Notes: a model not told the origin generated them from the sequence alone. A DNA stretch of 35,677 bases from Ruminococcus sp. (GCA_014799675.1 JAAVHM010000032.1:1-35677); one strand, 5' to 3'. Positions 1 to 7,743 are shown, counted from the first letter of the stretch. Numbers and translations are program-made.

Positions 1-450
1 CTTGACGTGGGGGGGAGGTTCTTCCATAATTTTCAAAAGAGCATTGAAAGCCTCCTTTGAAAGCATATGAACCTCGTCAATGATGTAAACCTTGTACCTG
101 CACCGTTCGGCGGTGTAAACAGCCCCGTCCCGCAGGTCGCGGATATCGTCAACGCCGTTGTTTGAAGCGGCGTCTATCTCAATAATGTCGGAAAGAGCGT
201 TTTCCTCCGCGTCGCGGCAGATATCACATTCAAGACAAGGGTTGCCGTCGACAGGATTAAGGCAGTTCAGAGCCTTTGCAAGAATTCTCGCGCAGGTGGT
301 CTTTCCCGTACCCCTCGAACCCGTGAAAAGGTAAGCGTGGGCGGTCTTTCCGCCTACAAGCTGATTACGCAGAGTGGTGGTGATGTGGGGCTGTGAAACA
401 ACGTCGTCAAAGGTCATGGGACGGTATTTTCTGTACAGCGCCTTATACAT
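1..450 (-). CDS. dnaX: DNA polymerase III subunit gamma/tau, N-terminal part (cut by window edge)
   Basis: Clamp-loader ATPase of the replicative DNA polymerase; it loads the beta sliding clamp in the cytoplasm. About 150 N-terminal residues are visible. The protein opens MYKALYRKYRPMTFDDVV, the usual DnaX start, followed by the Walker A GSRGTGKTT, four zinc-binding cysteines (ALNC, then CLECDIC), and the Walker B region YIIDEVHMLS. The rest, including the tau region if present, lies beyond position 1. The start is fixed by AAGGAG a few bases upstream of the ATG at 450. It follows the TPR gene by 27 bases and the SRP RNA by about 1 kb on the same strand; SRP RNA near dnaX is a known arrangement in Firmicutes. 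Identification is firm. Confidence 0.97.
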   Translation of the reverse strand, partial: MYKALYRKYRPMTFDDVVSQPHITTTLRNQLVGGKTAHAYLFTGSRGTGKTTCARILAKALNCLNPVDGNPCLECDICRDAEENALSDIIEIDAASNNGVDDIRDLRDGAVYTAERCRYKVYIIDEVHMLSKEAFNALLKIMEEPPPHVK

Positions 451-477
451 TTCACTCACTCCTTGTATATCCAAAAA

Positions 478-1425
478 TTACCTTATAATTTCATCATCAT
501 CGTCCCTGCCAATACCCGAACGCCGCTTTATGTTGGGGTCTATCTCGTCGTAAAGTCCCACGGACTCCGCAATATTGCAGTAAAAGATCTTAAACCCGTT
601 TATGTCGTCCATGTTGCACATAAGAGCCTTTTTGTAATACTTGTTGCTCTCTTCAAGGTTTTTCATCTGTAAGTACGCAAGAGAACAGCCTCCCAGCGCA
701 AAGGAGTAGTTCTTTCCCTCGTCCACGGACTTTTTGAAATACTCCAGAGCGTTCTCGCTGTCTCCCTTTTTAAGGTAAGCAATTCCAATATCTGTATAAA
801 TAAAATCAAAATAACAATTTCTTTCCAGCAGGACTTTATAGCAGTCCACAGCCTCGTCAAACCTGCCGTTTTGCGTAAGACATCTTGCTTCCAGCAAATA
901 GGTGTCGTTCAGTTTAAGACCGTTGTCAATGGCTTCGCGGAAATATTTCGCGCCGTTGGCAGGATATCCCATAAGCTGGTAACATCTTCCCATATAAAAA
1001 TTCACCACGGAAAGCCTGCCCTCATCCTCTTCTTCCTCCTCAATTTCTTTCAGAGTGTCCAAAGCGTCGTTAAAGTTGTAAAGATGAAGCTCAATAACAG
1101 CTTCTTTGAGCTTTTTGGAATTTCTCCCGCCGCCGAACCTGCCGTACACCATCATTTTATCAAAATCGCCCAGCTCAATGTTCCTCTCGGGGTCGCGTCT
1201 TCCCAGAAAAAGCCATGAAATAAAAGCCACCGCCATAGAAACAAACGCCGCCGCCGCCAAAGGCTTGTAGTAAATTTCCGCCGCCTCGAAGCCCTGCTCA
1301 TCTGCAATAAAATACGCGCACAAAACAACGCCTATAACCACATGAACCGCAAGCCACGGCAAGAAGCCGCTTATCTCGGAAGCCAAACTGAAAGTACGCC
1401 TGCCGCCGTATCCGCGCATAGGCAT
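478..1425 (-). CDS. Membrane-anchored TPR-repeat protein
   Basis: 315 residues. Two hydrophobic segments near the N-terminus (about residues 20-42 and 57-76) should anchor it in the membrane. The rest carries tetratricopeptide-type helical repeats: GRFDEAVDCYKVLL, GDSENALEYFKKSVDEG and NLEESNKYYKKAL are recognisable units. TPR proteins are scaffolds for protein-protein contacts; no catalytic motif is visible, and the partner cannot be read from the sequence. It lies between the SRP RNA and dnaX, all on one strand, so it may be transcribed by read-through from the strong SRP RNA promoter. The ATG at 1425 follows a GAGGG site; a second Met two codons later is possible. Confidence 0.85.
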   Translation of the reverse strand: MPMRGYGGRRTFSLASEISGFLPWLAVHVVIGVVLCAYFIADEQGFEAAEIYYKPLAAAAFVSMAVAFISWLFLGRRDPERNIELGDFDKMMVYGRFGGGRNSKKLKEAVIELHLYNFNDALDTLKEIEEEEEDEGRLSVVNFYMGRCYQLMGYPANGAKYFREAIDNGLKLNDTYLLEARCLTQNGRFDEAVDCYKVLLERNCYFDFIYTDIGIAYLKKGDSENALEYFKKSVDEGKNYSFALGGCSLAYLQMKNLEESNKYYKKALMCNMDDINGFKIFYCNIAESVGLYDEIDPNIKRRSGIGRDDDDEIIR

Positions 1426-1451
1426 AGATTACCACCCTCAAAATAAAAATA

Positions 1452-1579
1452 AATCCGATACATAGGCGTGCAGGCTTGCTGCGGCACACGAAACGTTCCG
1501 CTTAATGCTGCTCGGTTCCCCGCCTGACATGGTTCACGGTGTTCCGTTGCACAGGGCCCGCACACCTATATATCGGATA
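1452..1579 (-). ncRNA. ffs: Signal recognition particle RNA, small bacterial form (4.5S-like)
   Basis: RNA scaffold of the signal recognition particle; with Ffh it delivers ribosomes making membrane proteins to FtsY. On the minus strand the conserved apical domain reads GTCAGGCGGGGAACCGAGCA, that is, a GGAA tetraloop flanked by the asymmetric internal loop with GUCAGG on one side and AGCAGC on the other. The two ends pair in a long outer helix (CCGATATATAGG with CCTATGTATCGG, G-U pairs allowed). At about 125 nt it lacks the Alu domain found in Bacillus. A T-rich run follows the 3' end and may terminate it. Exact ends are inferred from the helix. Confidence 0.93.
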
Positions 1580-1598
1580 AATCCGTTAAGTAATTAAT

Positions 1599-1627
1599 AT
1601 TATACCACACCTTTTCCCTTTTTGCAA
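1599..1627 (-). promoter_or_regulatory. Promoter of the SRP RNA
   Basis: On the minus strand TTGCAA (1627-1622), a 17-base spacer and a perfect TATAAT (1604-1599). The expected transcription start falls about 20 bases before the SRP RNA outer helix. It probably also drives the TPR gene and dnaX by read-through. Confidence 0.8.
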
Positions 1628-1647
1628 GTATTTTTTCAAAAAAAATG

Positions 1648-1687
1648 CAGAAACGAAACAAGTCCCCCGACAAATGTCAGGGGACTT
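1648..1687 (-). terminator. Intrinsic terminator of the 1724-2893 gene
   Basis: Inverted repeat AAGTCCCC / GGGGACTT (1660-1687) with additional pairing inside, followed on the minus strand by the T-rich run GTTTCGTTTCT. It sits about 35 bases after the stop codon of the minus-strand gene and insulates the SRP RNA promoter. Confidence 0.7.
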
Positions 1688-1723
1688 AGTTTTGCTAAAA
1701 ATTATTCATCACCGTGAGTATAA

Positions 1724-2893
1724 TCATTCAAATGTACCGACCAAACTGTCCAAACCTGTTTTCAAGCCGTTCATAGTCGCTTCGAGCGCACTCTTTTCGG
1801 GACTGCCGTCGGGAGCAGATTCGTAAAGCCACCTTGTATGCTCATAAGATTCCTTTAATTTCTCCCTTACCATCACGTAATCTCCGTTGAAATTCTTCCA
1901 TTTTTCATCGGCTTCAGCAGCAAGTTTGTCGTACTCTTCCGCTTTAGCGTCGGCTTCTGCCGCCAATCTGTCCCATTCAAATTCATCGTCATCATCGTCA
2001 TCGTCGTCATCATCGTCACCGAGTACAGCGCCGCTTAAATTAATGTAATTTCCCCTTTCGGCTAAATCCATTAACTTTTTGACCATGCTGCTGTTTTTTA
2101 TCACAGCCCCGCTTAAATTAAGAAAACAGCCTTCTTCGTTTCCTTGGAAACCGTTCATGTTTCCACCAAACCGTTGTTGAATTTCCTGCCACAACTGATC
2201 GTAGGTCTGATCTTCAAGCTCGGCATAGGCTTCAAGCTCTTTGGCGGGCATAATGGTTTCAACAAAATGAAGCGCATTGAATATGAACGTAACATTGCCG
2301 CTTTCGCCGCTGTTAAACGGTATCTCATAAACTCTGAGAAAACCGTCCTTGGATTTCTTGCTCAACGTTGGCTTGAAACGGCTTCTTTCAAGCGGATATT
2401 CCAGACTGTTGTCCCAATCCTTGCCCTGCATGATTATGAAGCGGGACTGCCCGTCCCCCGTGTTGTTTACGCCGCCCTGCACCGCAAAGCGGAACACATA
2501 GCCGGTATTGGGTTCAAGCTGTTTTTCGCACTTTATCTGCGACCACGTCCAGTTCCAGTCGCCGATCTCAAAGACCTGAACATTTTCTCCGCTGAAATCG
2601 GAAATAAACATTCTGCTGCCTGCATGGACAGCTGGATCGCCGTTCCATGACTGACAATTCTGATCGAATTTAAACTCTCCGGCGTTGAAATTTATAACAT
2701 TACTCATTTTAAAATCCTCCGTATCGTTATTCGCGGACGGAGCATGAGCGCCTTTGAGCAACCTTATCCGGTCGTCCGAGACGTACTCCGCCCGACCGTT
2801 TTTTATCAGTCCCCGCGCCCTTTTCGGGTGCGTCAGACCGATCTGGTTATCAAATTCGTCTGTAACAATAACGTTTTTTGCTATGGGTATCAT
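1724..2893 (-). CDS. Unknown acidic protein with a MIPIAKN-type N-terminal module
   Basis: 389 residues from the start chosen here. The N-terminus (MIPIAKNVIVTDEF, then THPKRARGLIKNGRAEYV) resembles a short module I recall heading many otherwise unrelated clostridial proteins; its role is unknown to me. The middle (about 70-230) looks like a beta-rich domain with many Trp and Phe. It is followed by two copies of an NLSGAV motif (near 270 and 297), a run of eleven aspartates, and a charged helical C-terminus rich in Ala, Glu and Lys. There is no signal peptide or membrane segment. ATG at 2893 is preferred over an upstream in-frame ATG at 2992 because AGGGGG stands just before it and the module begins there. 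The SD-to-start spacing is short, which is odd. Function unknown. Confidence 0.75.
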   Translation of the reverse strand: MIPIAKNVIVTDEFDNQIGLTHPKRARGLIKNGRAEYVSDDRIRLLKGAHAPSANNDTEDFKMSNVINFNAGEFKFDQNCQSWNGDPAVHAGSRMFISDFSGENVQVFEIGDWNWTWSQIKCEKQLEPNTGYVFRFAVQGGVNNTGDGQSRFIIMQGKDWDNSLEYPLERSRFKPTLSKKSKDGFLRVYEIPFNSGESGNVTFIFNALHFVETIMPAKELEAYAELEDQTYDQLWQEIQQRFGGNMNGFQGNEEGCFLNLSGAVIKNSSMVKKLMDLAERGNYINLSGAVLGDDDDDDDDDDDEFEWDRLAAEADAKAEEYDKLAAEADEKWKNFNGDYVMVREKLKESYEHTRWLYESAPDGSPEKSALEATMNGLKTGLDSLVGTFE

Positions 2894-3037
2894 CCCCCTT
2901 GTTACTTTTCTTATTCGGTTTTTGGTAAAAATGTCCTGCTGTTTTTTGTTATGGGTGCCGTCCCCGAATAGAAGCAAGAAATTAAGACGCAAGAGGCAAG
3001 AATTCTTTCCGTTTTTTGTTATGGGTGTCGTCCCCGA
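2873..3037 (-). repeat. Three ~27-bp direct repeats in the leader of the 1724-2893 gene
   Basis: Near-identical blocks at 2941-2967 and 3011-3037 (one mismatch in 27, spaced exactly 70 bases) and a more diverged third copy at 2873-2899 (21 of 27 by eye). The third copy contains the gene's own ribosome site, start codon and first codons. In the two upstream copies the ATG position reads ACG. The 3011-3037 copy is flanked by short inverted repeats (AGGCAAG/CTTGCCT and GAAGCAA/TTGCTTC), so the leader RNA can fold around it. Confidence 0.7.
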
Positions 3038-3065
3038 CTTGCCTGCTCTTTTTGCTTCTTTGTTT

Positions 3066-3094
3066 ATTATAGCATATTATTTTTCAATTGGCAA
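3066..3094 (-). promoter_or_regulatory. Promoter of the 1724-2893 gene
   Basis: On the minus strand TTGCCA (3094-3089), 17-base spacer, TATAAT (3071-3066). This predicts a leader of about 165 bases before the ATG at 2893. Confidence 0.75.
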
Positions 3095-3103
3095 GACTTT
3101 TTC

Positions 3104-3155
3104 GCACATTTGTGCAATGTCGTTTCGCACAATTTTTTAAAGAAATTTTGTGCAA
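3104..3155. promoter_or_regulatory. Clustered TTGTGCAA / GCACAA half-sites, possible operator
   Basis: GCACATTTGTGC (3104-3115) is a palindrome. TTGTGC at 3110 pairs with GCACAA at 3127-3132, which in turn pairs imperfectly with TTTTGTGC ending at 3153. Three or four copies of one half-site in alternating orientation between two divergent genes suggest a repressor or activator binding region. The regulator is not identifiable. Confidence 0.4.
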
Positions 3156-3275
3156 CCCGCAGAAAAATTTTGGCAAATGAAAAATTACGGGCTCTTGAAT
3201 TGTATTATATTTAGGAACGTGAGACCCGTCCCATACGAAATCCCAAAACACGGAAAATGAAAGGAAATGGTAAAA

Positions 3276-4655
3276 ATGAAAAAAATCTTATGTACCCTTT
3301 TTGCCGCCGCTGTTGTCGCCGCAATGTCTGCAGTAACGGCTTTTGCGGAGGATAATCTTATCTTTATCAAGACCGCGCCCACGCCGAAAGAAGTTACCGA
3401 ATATGCCGAAAAAGAATTTAAGGAACACCCAAACAGAGCATTTATTTTTAAAGGTATCCTTACCGAGGAACAGCAGAAAACGGCGCAGCTTGGCAGCCCG
3501 ATCATTGTAAAGGGAATTTACGATGATGACGATGAAAAAGATTTTATAAGCTGTGATTTTCCTATCATGTGCGGCGGAAAGTTTACCGCATTTATGTCGG
3601 TATCAACTTATGCAGGTATAGGTGGTTTTACTGTGGGTAAGATGGAATTTGAAGACAAGCTGAACAAGCTTGTTACTTCTCCCGCTACGCCTGCGGAAAT
3701 TTACGCCGAGGGCGACAAATTCGGCACAACGTTCGCCGCAGTGGGCGATGAAGTTATCGTACTCCGCAATATGTTCAACGAGGATAAATCCGAACAGATA
3801 GAAGCCCTTAAAAAGCTCCGCTACGAGGATAACCTTGACGAAGAATACGTTATAAACGTTTACGGCTACTCAAAAACTGGCTGGATAACCGTTGACGGCA
3901 GCAAATATTTTATCAGGAAAAACGGAACTCTTGCCACGGGAAACCTCACCATTGGCAGCAAGCGTTACAGATTTGACGAAAACGGCAAATACCTCGGCAC
4001 GTTCACAGGCTTTGTGCGTTCCAGCGGGAAACGCTGCTACTACAAGGACGGAGTAAAGCAGACAGGTGATTTTACAGTAAACGGAAAGCCTTACCGCGCT
4101 GACAAAAACGGAAATATTCTCACGGACGAAAAGCCTGTTTATGTAAAAACCTCACCCGTTCCCGAGGAAGCAGCCGCTTATGCCAAGGATATTTTTGAGA
4201 ACCTCGGCACATACGACCTTACCTCAATCGGTCTTACAAAGGCGGAAGCGAAGTCCGCAAAGCTTGGCAGTCCCTTTGTTATAACAAGCTTATCCTCCGA
4301 CGGCAAGTCCGTTGAAAAGCCGGAAATTTACTACTGCCCTATCCTGTGCGGCGGCGAGACAAGAGCATTTTTAATAGTAAGCAGGCAAGACAGCGGAAAA
4401 TTCGGCTGGCAGTTGGGAATTAATGGTATTGAGGAAAAATTTAACGCTCTCAGCACCTCCTACGGCGACCCTGCGGAGATTTTCTTTGTGGACGGCATTT
4501 GCATAGCCGCAACAAACGCTGGAATGACCGTGCTTTCAAACGTTTCCAATTACGACGCTTCACCGCAGACCGCCGCGCTTGAAAAGTTCCGCAGCAAAAA
4601 TAATTCGGGGGACTTTGTTATCAACGTGTACGGTAATTCAAAGGTGTCTGTATGA
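3276..4655 (+). CDS. Secreted protein with two homologous domains flanking cell-wall-binding repeats
   Basis: About 459 residues. An N-terminal signal peptide (KK, hydrophobic core, cleavage near TAFA-ED) points to export. Two homologous domains of about 165 residues lie at roughly 25-190 and 290-455; both contain LGSP, CGG, AF..VS, PAEI and end in a KFR/KLR...VINVYG motif. Between them are choline-binding-like (CW_binding) repeats recognisable as GWITVDGSKYFIRKNG, YRFDENGKY and KRCYYKDG, a module that usually attaches proteins to the cell wall. The function of the duplicated domain is unknown. An upstream ATG at 3267 is possible, but AAAGGA is better spaced for the ATG at 3276. A TATTT repeat array and a terminator follow. 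Confidence 0.88.
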   Translation: MKKILCTLFAAAVVAAMSAVTAFAEDNLIFIKTAPTPKEVTEYAEKEFKEHPNRAFIFKGILTEEQQKTAQLGSPIIVKGIYDDDDEKDFISCDFPIMCGGKFTAFMSVSTYAGIGGFTVGKMEFEDKLNKLVTSPATPAEIYAEGDKFGTTFAAVGDEVIVLRNMFNEDKSEQIEALKKLRYEDNLDEEYVINVYGYSKTGWITVDGSKYFIRKNGTLATGNLTIGSKRYRFDENGKYLGTFTGFVRSSGKRCYYKDGVKQTGDFTVNGKPYRADKNGNILTDEKPVYVKTSPVPEEAAAYAKDIFENLGTYDLTSIGLTKAEAKSAKLGSPFVITSLSSDGKSVEKPEIYYCPILCGGETRAFLIVSRQDSGKFGWQLGINGIEEKFNALSTSYGDPAEIFFVDGICIAATNAGMTVLSNVSNYDASPQTAALEKFRSKNNSGDFVINVYGNSKVSV

Positions 4656-4699
4656 TATTTGTTTCATATTTCTGTACTATTTATTAACGATTTATTATT
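4656..4699 (+). repeat. 11-bp tandem repeat array, 4 units
   Basis: Directly after the TGA stop come four head-to-tail 11-mers: TATTTGTTTCA, TATTTCTGTAC, TATTTATTAAC, GATTTATTATT. They belong to the same family as the arrays at 7666, 26406 and 34917. Confidence 0.7.
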
Positions 4700-4705
4700 T
4701 CCATT

Positions 4706-4739
4706 TTTCCCGCAGAAATATTTGCGGGAAATTTTTTTT
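4706..4739 (+). terminator. Intrinsic terminator after the cell-wall-binding protein gene
   Basis: Nine-base stem TTTCCCGCA / TGCGGGAAA with an eight-base loop, followed by a run of eight T. It ends the 3276-4655 transcription unit just before the next promoter. Confidence 0.9.
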
Positions 4740-4749
4740 GCAAAAATAA

Positions 4750-4778
4750 TTGAAATACGGAAAAAAATATGTTATAAT
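4750..4778 (+). promoter_or_regulatory. Promoter of the 4829-7663 unit
   Basis: TTGAAA (4750-4755), 17-base spacer, TATAAT (4773-4778), about 50 bases before the ATG at 4829. Confidence 0.8.
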
Positions 4779-4828
4779 AGATTGTATATTGAAATTTCCG
4801 AAAAATTTTTATCCGGAGGGCTTTTTGA

Positions 4829-6502
4829 ATGGAAAATATAGTCAGATTTGCCGTGAACGACAACAATAACTTTTATAAGATAGAGCTTTCAAAAACCCTG
4901 CTTCATTTTATAGAGTTTGATTTTACATATTTCTGGGAGCAGTGTATCGAGGCGGGACGCACCGCAAGAAAGACGGGACGTCTCCCCCAGAACATCATTG
5001 CCAACTCCAAAGCCATAATCAGCAAGGCTCACCCTTTTATCGAAGCCTGCATAAGCACTGATTACTCCGAGATTGCAACGGATTGTATAATCGAGTACAT
5101 CTGCCACAGCGAGCGCATCGGTCTGGAGGAGCTTTGGGCAAGGTGTATTTCCCCGAAAAATCTTTACGAAACGGCAATTTTCCGCCGCATTTCCGAGTAC
5201 AAGACCAACCGCGCCGCAAACCGCTGGACAAGCATTGTCCGCTTGCAGGAGTACGCGCGGAACAAGGTGGATTTCATTTTCAGCCCCGACGAAAATCAAA
5301 GCGTTATCACAAACGAGACTTTCCGCGTCCGCAAGGAGTATTTTGACCTTGCGGTGTCGGTTGCGGCAAACGAATTGGGCTGTCCCAACGATTCCCTGCC
5401 GACGGTAAAGGTTTTCAGCCCCGCAAATCTTCCCAATGCCGCGTTTGCTATCGGCAAGGTTGCAAAGGGCATTTACAGGCGTTTTTCCGAAGTTCTTGCA
5501 CAGGCGCAGGATATGTCCAAGCTGAAAAACACCGAACATCTCGGCGACCAGCTTGCTATGGAGGCTTACAGTTACATCAAAAATATGCCCCGCCCCGGTG
5601 AGCTTGACATGAAATTCGCTCTTGAAACAATTCGGAACAATCCTCCCCTGCTCTATATGCCCGACAGCCTTAAAGCTGCCATAGATCTGGAATTTGAGCT
5701 TATGTACCAGTGCGACGTGGTTTTCCGCAAATGCGAAAACTGCGGAAGATATTTTACCGCAAAAGACAACAACACCCGCTGCGACAGGGTGAACAGCTCG
5801 GGCAAGACCTGCCGCCGCCAGTACGAGGAGCTTTGCGAGGCAATTGCTCTGGAAACTGCAAAAGCCAACGAGGAGGAACTGAAAAAACAGCGGGCGGAAC
5901 AAGAGCAGCAGGCTCTGTCAGCGGCTTCTGCGGCGACCGCCGCCGAGACACAGACAACGCTTATTCCCGAGCCGCCTAAGCCTGTCCCCGTGGAAATTCC
6001 CAAGGAGACGGAAAAGCGGGGTCAGAAGCTTTACAACGCCCTTTACAAGCGTGTTGGCAGGGGCATTGACGAAAATGAGTTCAAGGAATGGTCGCAGTAC
6101 CTTTCAAATATGAAGCGAAATCTGAAGATAGGCGAGGCGACCCTTTCCCAGTTTGAGGAATTTCTGGATTATTCCGACAAGCTGTATGAAGCGGTAAAAA
6201 TCGCGAGCAAGAACAAGACAACCTATGCGCCTACCGAAAAGCCTTACGGCAAAAACGGAAAGAAAAAGGCGTCCAAGGAAGAGAAAAACGACGAACCCGT
6301 TTCCCTTATTTCCTCGGAGAATGTAGACGTTAAGCCGTTTACGCCCCAGACCTTTGACTCGCTTTCGGACGCTGTTGCCGCATTCGGAGACGGCGAAGAA
6401 AGCGCACCGAAAAAGAAGCCCGTTGAAGTAAAAGCGCCCACATGGGAACGTCTTTCCCGCGAGGACGCATACGGCAAAAACAACGATAAAGGAGAGAACT
6501 GA
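4829..6502 (+). CDS. Zinc-finger protein, DUF6076-like
   Basis: 557 residues, no signal peptide. Near residues 300-325 is a cysteine cluster, CENCGRYF followed by RCDR and TCRR, typical of a treble-clef-like zinc site as I recall it in DUF6076 proteins of Clostridia; that family name is from memory. After it comes a long Glu/Gln/Ala/Lys-rich helical linker (about 335-400), a predicted helical segment (about 400-470), then a Lys/Glu-rich, low-complexity C-terminus. It starts with GGAGGG before the ATG. Its stop codon shares a base with the start of the next gene (TGATG), so the two are translationally coupled and probably work together. Molecular role unknown. Confidence 0.8.
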   Translation: MENIVRFAVNDNNNFYKIELSKTLLHFIEFDFTYFWEQCIEAGRTARKTGRLPQNIIANSKAIISKAHPFIEACISTDYSEIATDCIIEYICHSERIGLEELWARCISPKNLYETAIFRRISEYKTNRAANRWTSIVRLQEYARNKVDFIFSPDENQSVITNETFRVRKEYFDLAVSVAANELGCPNDSLPTVKVFSPANLPNAAFAIGKVAKGIYRRFSEVLAQAQDMSKLKNTEHLGDQLAMEAYSYIKNMPRPGELDMKFALETIRNNPPLLYMPDSLKAAIDLEFELMYQCDVVFRKCENCGRYFTAKDNNTRCDRVNSSGKTCRRQYEELCEAIALETAKANEEELKKQRAEQEQQALSAASAATAAETQTTLIPEPPKPVPVEIPKETEKRGQKLYNALYKRVGRGIDENEFKEWSQYLSNMKRNLKIGEATLSQFEEFLDYSDKLYEAVKIASKNKTTYAPTEKPYGKNGKKKASKEEKNDEPVSLISSENVDVKPFTPQTFDSLSDAVAAFGDGEESAPKKKPVEVKAPTWERLSREDAYGKNNDKGEN

Positions 6503-7146
6503 TGGATTTTATTAACGAAACCAACGCTATCACGGGGCTTGCCGATACTATTATAAAGGGCGGCGTGAGCCTTTACAATGCTATAAAATACATCTATTCC
6601 CTGTCGGAAAGCGATTTTTACAACGTCAACATAAAGGACGCTTTCAAGGTGGTGCTGAACAACATCACCGATTCCGACAGCTTGCAGGCGCTTGGCTTGC
6701 GGATAAACGACGTGACCTGCGGCGAAATGCAGAACGACGAATACAACCGCGTTCTGCCCCTTATTGTGTACTCCTTTGCGGTACGTATCCCCACCCTCAA
6801 AACGGTTCGCGTAAACGACGACTGTATGTCGGACGACCAGCTGTACAAGCTTTACAACACCGTTATGGAAAAGGGCGCGGAGAATTACAACGACCTTATT
6901 GCGGAAACTTTCCTTGAAACAAAATACCTTGTCCGAAAGGGCAAAAAGCTTCCGCCGTTTACTGCGGACTGGTACAAGACTTACATCTACACCTGCGTGC
7001 CGTCTCTGGCGGAAATTACCAATAAAAATATGTTTTTGCTGGGATTTTCGGACGTGCTTTTTGCAATGTTTTACTCCTGCCTTGAGGAGGAGCTGAAAAA
7101 CAAAATGCTTGAATACACCGCCGACCTCCCCGAGGAAACAAAATAA
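6502..7146 (+). CDS. Hypothetical protein coupled to the zinc-finger protein
   Basis: 214 residues, mostly helical, no signal peptide. Some hydrophobic stretches near the end (around FLLGFSDVLFAMF) look like buried helix rather than a membrane anchor. Not recognised. Its ATG overlaps the upstream TGA by one base and no independent ribosome site is needed, which argues for re-initiation and matched amounts of the two products. Shikimate kinase begins 20 bases downstream on the same transcript. Confidence 0.75.
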   Translation: MDFINETNAITGLADTIIKGGVSLYNAIKYIYSLSESDFYNVNIKDAFKVVLNNITDSDSLQALGLRINDVTCGEMQNDEYNRVLPLIVYSFAVRIPTLKTVRVNDDCMSDDQLYKLYNTVMEKGAENYNDLIAETFLETKYLVRKGKKLPPFTADWYKTYIYTCVPSLAEITNKNMFLLGFSDVLFAMFYSCLEEELKNKMLEYTADLPEETK

Positions 7147-7165
7147 AGCAAGAAAAGAAAGAAGC

Positions 7166-7663
7166 ATGATCATGAAAACAATTTATCTTTGCGGATTTAT
7201 GGGCTGCGGAAAAACCACTGTGGGAATGCTCTTAGCGCAAAAGCTGGGCTGTGAATTTTACGATATGGACGAGTATATCGTCCAGAGGGAAAAAATGAAA
7301 ATTCCCGAAATATTTGCGGAAAAGGGAGAAAAATATTTTCGTGAAACGGAAACGGCGGCAATAAAAGAGCTTGCCGAAAAGCATGGAGTTATAGCCTGCG
7401 GAGGCGGCGCAATGCTCAAAAAGGAAAACTCGGAAATAGCTTCGGAAAAGGGAATTGTGGTCTATATAGACGTTCCCTTTGAGGACTGTTATTCCCGAAT
7501 TTCCGGAGACAAAAACCGTCCCATAGTTATGAGCAACACCAAGGAGGAGCTTGAATTTATCTATGACAGCCGCGTGCCGCTTTACAAGGAAAACTCGGGA
7601 CTGACGGTCTCGGGGGACGGTTCGATAATTGAGATTACAGACAGGATAATCAAACAATTATGA
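7166..7663 (+). CDS. aroK: Shikimate kinase
   Basis: Phosphorylates shikimate to shikimate 3-phosphate with ATP, the fifth step of the chorismate (aromatic amino acid) pathway, in the cytoplasm. About 165 residues, a normal length. Visible motifs: Walker A GFMGCGKTT near residue 8, the DMD substrate/Mg site (FYDMDEY), FRETE, the glycine-rich CGGGAML, the lid arginine in DKNRPIV, and a C-terminal YDSRVPLYKE with the adenine-side arginine. The ATG at 7166 or the one at 7172 could be used; the weak AAAGAAAG site slightly favours 7172. It ends a three-gene unit with two proteins of unknown role and no other aro gene nearby. Confidence 0.95.
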   Translation: MIMKTIYLCGFMGCGKTTVGMLLAQKLGCEFYDMDEYIVQREKMKIPEIFAEKGEKYFRETETAAIKELAEKHGVIACGGGAMLKKENSEIASEKGIVVYIDVPFEDCYSRISGDKNRPIVMSNTKEELEFIYDSRVPLYKENSGLTVSGDGSIIEITDRIIKQL

Positions 7664-7665
7664 AA

Positions 7666-7698
7666 TATTTACTAACTATTTATAGAATAATTATTAAA
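7666..7698 (+). repeat. 11-bp tandem repeat array, 3 units
   Basis: Two bases after the aroK stop codon come TATTTACTAAC, TATTTATAGAA, TAATTATTAAA, head to tail, running into the terminator stem. Confidence 0.65.
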
Positions 7699-7730
7699 GG
7701 ATAGGAATGATATATTCCTATCCTTTTTTG
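7696..7730 (+). terminator. Terminator between convergent aroK and metH
   Basis: Thirteen-base stem AAAGGATAGGAAT / ATTCCTATCCTTT with a short loop and a run of T on the plus strand. The minus-strand reading is followed by TTTAATAATTATT, so it may also stop transcription from metH, whose stop is at 7744. Confidence 0.9.
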
Positions 7731-7743
7731 TTTTCCTATTGTG

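Larger units (their letters stand above)
2894..3275. other. Divergent intergenic region with a long leader and operator-like inverted repeats
   Basis: No gene is seen in this stretch. It holds the promoter and about 165-base leader of the minus-strand gene, the leader repeats, and a cluster of alternating half-sites at 3104-3155 (GCACA, TTGTGCAA, TTCGCACAA, TTGTGCAA). These half-sites form nested palindromes just upstream of the minus-strand -35. No convincing plus-strand promoter for the 3276 gene was found. Confidence 0.55.

Noticed and set aside
1298..1565. Short minus-strand open frames over the SRP RNA
   Set aside because: This stretch folds as SRP RNA with its own promoter; the frames are by-products.
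4889..5902. 337-residue minus-strand open frame opposite the zinc-finger gene
   Set aside because: The plus-strand gene has a promoter, ribosome site and a clear cysteine cluster; the opposite frame has none.
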